The position numbers and the translations under genes were made by a program. A stretch of DNA of 64,000 nucleotides from Photobacterium proteolyticum. Lineage in GTDB: Bacteria; Pseudomonadota; Gammaproteobacteria; Enterobacterales; Vibrionaceae. The notes beneath the pieces were generated by a model. That model was not told the DNA's origin. It was given only the letters and a program-made list of their open reading frames with translations, and did not search any database. The DNA lies in NCBI RefSeq assembly GCF_001939735.1, contig NZ_MJIL01000101.1, positions 148,057-212,056 on the forward strand, written 5' to 3'. Position 1 is the first letter of the stretch, and the number at the start of each line of letters is the position of its first letter. Below are positions 60,119 through 64,000 of the stretch, piece by piece.

Positions 60119-63100
60119 TTAGTGGCTAAGCGGATGAGCTTGTTTCTTCTTGATGGTAACTTCCAACTGAGGATGGGCAATGGAGATATTGTGCTGGATA
60201 AACTTGGTTTTTATTCGATTGTGCAGGTCATGAGTCAGGCTCAGCCGGTGAGCGGTTTCTGCCGCGTAGGCTCGGACTTCGAAATTTTGGCTGTCGGCGG
60301 TCAGGGTCAGGAAAAAGACTTCAGGCGCCGGGTTATCTAATACCAGGTCGCATTCTTCGGCGGCTTCAAAGAGCAGCTTGGTGACTAACTCGCTGTCAGC
60401 GAGATATTTGACGCTGATAGAGATAGTCACTCGGGTAATGGGATCGGACAGCGACCAGTTTATAAACTGCTCGGTCACAAATGCCTTGTTCGGTACAATC
60501 ACCTCTTTTCGGTCCCAGTCAACAATCGTGGTAGCACGGGTTTTGATTACTGCCACAACGCCGGTCAGCTGGCGGATAGTGACGGTATCTCCGATGCGGA
60601 TAGGCTTTTCGAACAAAATGATCAGGCCGGAAATAAAGTTGGCGAAGATTTCCTGCATGCCAAAACCCAGCCCGACGCCGAGCGCGGCAACCAGCCATTG
60701 CATTTTTGACCAGTCGAAGCCGATAAGCCCCGAGCCAATGATGATCCCGAGGAAAATAGCGACATAGCGGGTTAGCGAAGTAATGGCATAACCAGTTCCC
60801 GGCGAGAGATCTAAATGTTGCAGGATCAGCAGCTCCATTGCACCCGGCATGTCGCGGGCAATGATGGCGGTGAGCCAGAAGGCCAGAATAGCAAGCAATA
60901 GGCTTTTTAGCGAGATAGCACTGAGCTCGTCGATACCGTCAATGGTACTGGTCACGTCCCAAAGCGTTATGTCTTCAAGAAAGGTAATGGCCTGATAAAA
61001 ATCTGACCATACGACGGCCACGACAGACAGGTAGATTAATAACAGCAATGAACGTAGCAGGCGTAAAGACTGGGCACTGATTTTTTCAAGATCGACTTCG
61101 GGCTCCTCGATTTCAATCTGCATTTCGCTGCTGCTGAAGCTGTCTTCCTTCTCTTCTTTCATTTCGGCTAATCGTTGAGCCAGAATCTCTTGTCGTTTGG
61201 CCTTGGCCCGGTCAAAAGCCAGACGTCTTTTCTGAATGAGCATCAGGCGTTTGATCAGGTAGTAAACAAGCAGAGTGACCACCCCAAGAACGGCTGATAC
61301 TTCAAGCTTGGCCATGACGGACTGGGATGAGGTTAGGTAGCCCTTTAATGCCGTGTAGTTGAGAACCTGAGGGATGATGATCAATGCCCACCAAAATAAA
61401 TTATGGCCGATGTGGGCTTTGCCCTCGGGCACCTCACCGTATGTCATGGGGATTTTTTCGTGATATAGCCGCCAGAGGAAAAAACTGATAGCGATATTGC
61501 TAATAACAAAGGCCAGACGGCCCAGGGTGGCACTGACGTCAATATCACTGTAGAGGTTGGCAAAATCCTGTATCACCATCATGGGAAAGTAAACCCACAA
61601 TAGCCGCCGATAGTGGGCAAAGCAGCGATGGACAAGGCCGAGATCCCAGCCAAAGTGGCTGATGAACAGGCCATCGCTTCGGACAAGCTCGCGAATAAAG
61701 CAGAACACTGCCAGTGCTACCGGGATGGCAAGCGCCTGACCGAGGTGATGAACAAACGGGTATTGCCAGGCTGAGCTGAGCAATACACCGACAAGAGCAA
61801 CAATAAAGGGAAACGGCCAGGCCAGGATAAAAGACGCACAAACATTTAAGGTACTGAACCGAAATTTATCCTGTGTGACCTTGCCTATCTGCTGGCTGGT
61901 GGAGGCAAGGTATTTTTTCCAGTGTTTTCTTATCCAGCTGAGTAAAATGATGATGACGCCAATAAAGCTCATCACAAAAATCAGGGTAGATATATCGACA
62001 ACAGTGGGAACTTTTATCAGGTTTATCCATTGAAAAGGAGAGAAAAACCATTTTAACTTTTCCCAGGTATTGGTAATCAGGTTTACGCTAAGCGGGTTGG
62101 CATTTGGTGCCCAGAACAAGCGTTTGTTCGCCTGGCTTCTCAGGTCATTGAGGTTGGTATTGAGGTTTTCATAGGCAACTTTTAAGGTTGCCTGTTGATA
62201 GATAAGGGCATCGGATCTGTCGAGCAACCTGTCTATCAGGGTGAGATTGGTCTCAATCAGTTCCTGTTCCTTTTTTTGCTGATCGGGCGTTAGCTCTTTG
62301 GTACGTGGCCGCAGGGCGAGTTCTTTAAGAGAGTCATACTGTTGCTGGTATTCATATTTCTTAATTTGGTTCTGGGCAATGTCCTTATCAAGCGCGTCGA
62401 TAGGGGGATTCGACGGCAGCCGGTTAAGCCGGGTCCGGAGGTTTTCGCTAAAGGCAGGACTGAGCTTTAGCCACTCGGCCATTGTCTCTAGGTCATCGGC
62501 AGTACTGTTCACCGTTTCGGTTTGCTCGGTGGCGGCCTGTTGTTGTTGTTGAACTTGCTCGGTTTTATCCGAGATTGTGGCAAGGTCACGGGTATAGCGT
62601 TTGTTTTCTTGTAAAAGACGTTTGAGGGCCTTGGGTTGGTCGTCAAGTTCCTGTGACAGCTCTTCGTTACTCTGGGAGGGCTCGGCGGCATTGGTTCGCA
62701 TGACACGACTTAGCCTACGTTGCAGGTTGTTGCGGTAGGCCTGACGAGCTTCGATTTTGAGGTTATTGAGCTGGATGCGCTGTTTGGCTAATGTCCGCCG
62801 GTTCCCCGCACTGAGCTGTTTGGCCTCAAGGGCGTAAAGCTGGCTGACATAATACTGATGGGCGATTTCCAACAGTAGCAGGGCGTCCTCACTATCAGTC
62901 TGCTGCTGTTCATGTTTGAGCTGGCTTTCTGCTTTCTTGATTTTTTCGCGCAGTTGTTCGGATAAATAGGCAAACTCATCAATACCTTGCTCGACAGCTT
63001 GCAGTTCGTTTTTATTATTACTTCGGCTTTGCTCAAGCTGCTCTAGCCTTTTGTCCTGTTCGGTAATCTCCTGGGTCAGCTTTTCTTCTTCCCAGTTGCT

Positions 63101-63418
63101 GAAATCCGGAAATTCGGTAGTAGAAAAAGCCGATATCTGTTCAGCAAGCGCCTGTGTTTGTTCGCTAAAGTTGGTGACCAGCTCACGGTATCTTCGGGTT
63201 TGGTTATGAAACTCAATGGTTTTTTCCAGCTGGTTTTTTGCTTCGGTCAAGGAATCAAGGGTCTTGATGACCTCTGGTGTTTGATTTTGCTGGTGAAGGG
63301 CTTCTATTTTTTGATCGAGCAGTGTCAGGCGGGACTCATTCTCTTCCTTGACCGCGAAGGTCCAACCCGAGGTGATACTGAATAGGAAGAGTAGGAGTGA
63401 AAACCATATTCTCATCAC
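60119..63418 (-). CDS. large MscS-type mechanosensitive channel (MscK/MscM family)
   Basis: A 1099-aa protein with a signal peptide (about residues 1-22), a long periplasmic coiled-coil region (about 25-440, rich in Gln, Glu, Leu), about eleven hydrophobic segments (about 450-900) and a C-terminal MscS domain. The pore helix LVAALGVGLGFGMQEIFANF is followed by SGLIILFEKPIRIGDTVTI and the cytoplasmic beta domain (VDWDRKEVIVPNKAFV). The length matches MscK (1120) and MscM/YjeP (1107) of E. coli; I cannot tell which ortholog it is. These channels release solutes on hypoosmotic shock. It is monocistronic and converges on the che operon. Confidence 0.9.
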   Translation of the reverse strand: MMRIWFSLLLFLFSITSGWTFAVKEENESRLTLLDQKIEALHQQNQTPEVIKTLDSLTEAKNQLEKTIEFHNQTRRYRELVTNFSEQTQALAEQISAFSTTEFPDFSNWEEEKLTQEITEQDKRLEQLEQSRSNNKNELQAVEQGIDEFAYLSEQLREKIKKAESQLKHEQQQTDSEDALLLLEIAHQYYVSQLYALEAKQLSAGNRRTLAKQRIQLNNLKIEARQAYRNNLQRRLSRVMRTNAAEPSQSNEELSQELDDQPKALKRLLQENKRYTRDLATISDKTEQVQQQQQAATEQTETVNSTADDLETMAEWLKLSPAFSENLRTRLNRLPSNPPIDALDKDIAQNQIKKYEYQQQYDSLKELALRPRTKELTPDQQKKEQELIETNLTLIDRLLDRSDALIYQQATLKVAYENLNTNLNDLRSQANKRLFWAPNANPLSVNLITNTWEKLKWFFSPFQWINLIKVPTVVDISTLIFVMSFIGVIIILLSWIRKHWKKYLASTSQQIGKVTQDKFRFSTLNVCASFILAWPFPFIVALVGVLLSSAWQYPFVHHLGQALAIPVALAVFCFIRELVRSDGLFISHFGWDLGLVHRCFAHYRRLLWVYFPMMVIQDFANLYSDIDVSATLGRLAFVISNIAISFFLWRLYHEKIPMTYGEVPEGKAHIGHNLFWWALIIIPQVLNYTALKGYLTSSQSVMAKLEVSAVLGVVTLLVYYLIKRLMLIQKRRLAFDRAKAKRQEILAQRLAEMKEEKEDSFSSSEMQIEIEEPEVDLEKISAQSLRLLRSLLLLIYLSVVAVVWSDFYQAITFLEDITLWDVTSTIDGIDELSAISLKSLLLAILAFWLTAIIARDMPGAMELLILQHLDLSPGTGYAITSLTRYVAIFLGIIIGSGLIGFDWSKMQWLVAALGVGLGFGMQEIFANFISGLIILFEKPIRIGDTVTIRQLTGVVAVIKTRATTIVDWDRKEVIVPNKAFVTEQFINWSLSDPITRVTISISVKYLADSELVTKLLFEAAEECDLVLDNPAPEVFFLTLTADSQNFEVRAYAAETAHRLSLTHDLHNRIKTKFIQHNISIAHPQLEVTIKKKQAHPLSH

Positions 63419-63570
63419 TGATTCCTGTTGCTGGTGAGAAACTGCATAGTGCTTATCTTAGAGAGTGCGATTCTTTGAAGTGTAGCAGCGAATAAAAACA
63501 ATCGATTGGGCTAAGAATGGAACGAATTGATCCATTCGTCGGCAGTCGTGAATAATTTCAATAAAAGCGC

Positions 63571-63599
63571 TTGACCCTAAGGCCCTAAGCCATTACATT
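63571..63599 (+). promoter_or_regulatory. promoter of the tRNA-Ser pair
   Basis: TTGACC (63571-63576) and TACATT (63594-63599), 17 nt apart, 38 nt before the tRNA. The -35 and spacing are the same as those of the first tRNA-Ser(GGA). Confidence 0.65.
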
Positions 63600-63636
63600 A
63601 GCCGCCGTTGAGACGCACAGCGTCGAACAACAATGT

Positions 63637-63724
63637 GGTGAGGTGTCCGAGTGGCTGAAGGAGCACGCCTGGAAAGTGTGTATACGGCAACGTATCGAGG
63701 GTTCGAATCCCTCCCTCACCGCCA
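63637..63724 (+). tRNA. serW: tRNA-Ser (anticodon GGA), second copy
   Basis: 88 nt, identical base for base to the tRNA at 36549-36636, including the CCA end; class II variable arm, anticodon GGA. It is followed 24 nt later by tRNA-Ser(TGA), so the two form one transcript ended by the terminator at 63851. Confidence 0.97.
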
Positions 63725-63748
63725 TCATCTTTTAAGATGATACAATTC

Positions 63749-63839
63749 GGAGAGATGGCTGAGTGGTTGAAAGCACCGGTCTTGAAAACCGGCATACGTT
63801 TGTAGCGTATCTAGGGTTCAAATCCCTATCTCTCCGCCA
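63749..63839 (+). tRNA. serT: tRNA-Ser (anticodon TGA)
   Basis: A 91-nt class II tRNA with encoded CCA. Acceptor GGAGAGA/TCTCTCC, anticodon stem CCGGT/ACCGG with loop CTTGAAA giving TGA at 63783-63785, long variable arm, T-loop GGTTCAAATCC. The U34 of this anticodon is a target for the CmoA/CmoB pathway encoded in the same window. Confidence 0.97.
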
Positions 63840-63850
63840 CTTTAAAAGGA

Positions 63851-63884
63851 AAAACCGCTGTTTTACAGCGGTTTTTTCGTTTTT
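63851..63884 (+). terminator. rho-independent terminator of the tRNA-Ser pair
   Basis: 10-bp stem AAAACCGCTG/CAGCGGTTTT with a TTTTA loop and a T-rich tail, 11 nt after the last tRNA. Confidence 0.88.
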
Positions 63885-63896
63885 ATACCTCAAGAA

Positions 63897-63935
63897 TCGA
63901 CAAATACAAAAAGATGATACAGATGTATTTGTCGA
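63897..63935. repeat. 11-bp perfect inverted repeat near right edge
   Basis: TCGACAAATAC (63897-63907) and GTATTTGTCGA (63925-63935), exact reverse complements with a 17-nt spacer. A second element, the 14-bp palindrome CTACACGCGTGTAG (63955-63968), follows. No gene is visible from 63885 to the window end; the next gene lies outside. Confidence 0.5.
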
Positions 63936-64000
63936 GACCTCCAGACAGCGTGTACTACACGCGTGTAGCAACCCCTCTTTCTCTTCGCTCTATGGGATAC

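Noticed and set aside
63637..64000. Integrative element attached to the tRNA-Ser genes
   Set aside because: No integrase or partial tRNA repeat is present within the window, and the tRNA has a normal terminator; only the part beyond the edge could change this.
1..64000. CRISPR arrays, transposons, rRNA operons, toxin-antitoxin pairs
   Set aside because: No regularly spaced direct repeats, transposase-like proteins, rRNA sequence or recognisable toxin-antitoxin gene pair was seen on either strand.

Overview
The window looks like chromosomal DNA of a marine gammaproteobacterium of the Vibrionaceae. I infer this from the protein sequences and from the housekeeping gene order aspS-yebC-ruvC-ruvA-ruvB followed by cydABX-ybgE-ybgC-tolQRAB-pal-cpoB-nadA. 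The genus is not settled by sequence alone; Photobacterium, Grimontia or Enterovibrio-like relatives fit. I see no rRNA, CRISPR array, insertion sequence, integrase or phage gene.

Layout. 1-6766 (minus strand): the 5' part of a conserved hypothetical gene cut by the left edge, a MalY/PatB-type PLP lyase, a three-gene set of unknown function (ATP-grasp ligase, membrane-anchored inactive transglutaminase with a multi-TM domain, retropepsin-like lipoprotein), then cmoA-cmoB for tRNA wobble-uridine modification. 7302-17213: a helical-sensor chemoreceptor, a YecE-like protein, aspS, yebC and ruvCAB, with a six-TM chemoreceptor lying between ruvC and ruvA. 17284-23562: a sialic acid catabolic island (nanA divergent from nanR, then nanE-nanK-siaT-nanQ) with six copies of a 15-bp operator-like motif and a CRP-like site. 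23563-24588: a long gap holding a minus-strand transcription unit with a 24-codon ORF, and two perfect FNR boxes before cydA. 24589-34655: cytochrome bd oxidase, the Tol-Pal envelope system and nadA. 34761-36636: a BASS-type transporter, a YgfB-like protein and tRNA-Ser(GGA).

36731-48634 is a one-carbon/amine catabolic block: a GlxA-type AraC regulator divergent from glyA-sdaA-soxBDAG-purU-nhaC. Together these can turn sarcosine into glycine, serine and finally pyruvate plus ammonia, while purU recovers free tetrahydrofolate. The upstream betaine and dimethylglycine demethylases are not in the window. 48635-50265 holds alaE (L-alanine exporter) within long AT-rich non-coding stretches.

50266-60077 is a complete chemosensory operon (MCP, CheY, STAS protein, CheA, CheW, large MCP with a duplicated sensor, CheR, CheB) without cheZ or cheD; its order recalls the Vibrio cholerae cluster I/F9-type system. 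A large MscK/MscM-type mechanosensitive channel on the minus strand follows, and the window ends with tRNA-Ser(GGA), identical to the first copy, and tRNA-Ser(TGA).

The best leads for undescribed biology are the ligase/membrane/retropepsin trio, the structured small-ORF transcript upstream of cydA, and the duplicated-sensor chemoreceptor.
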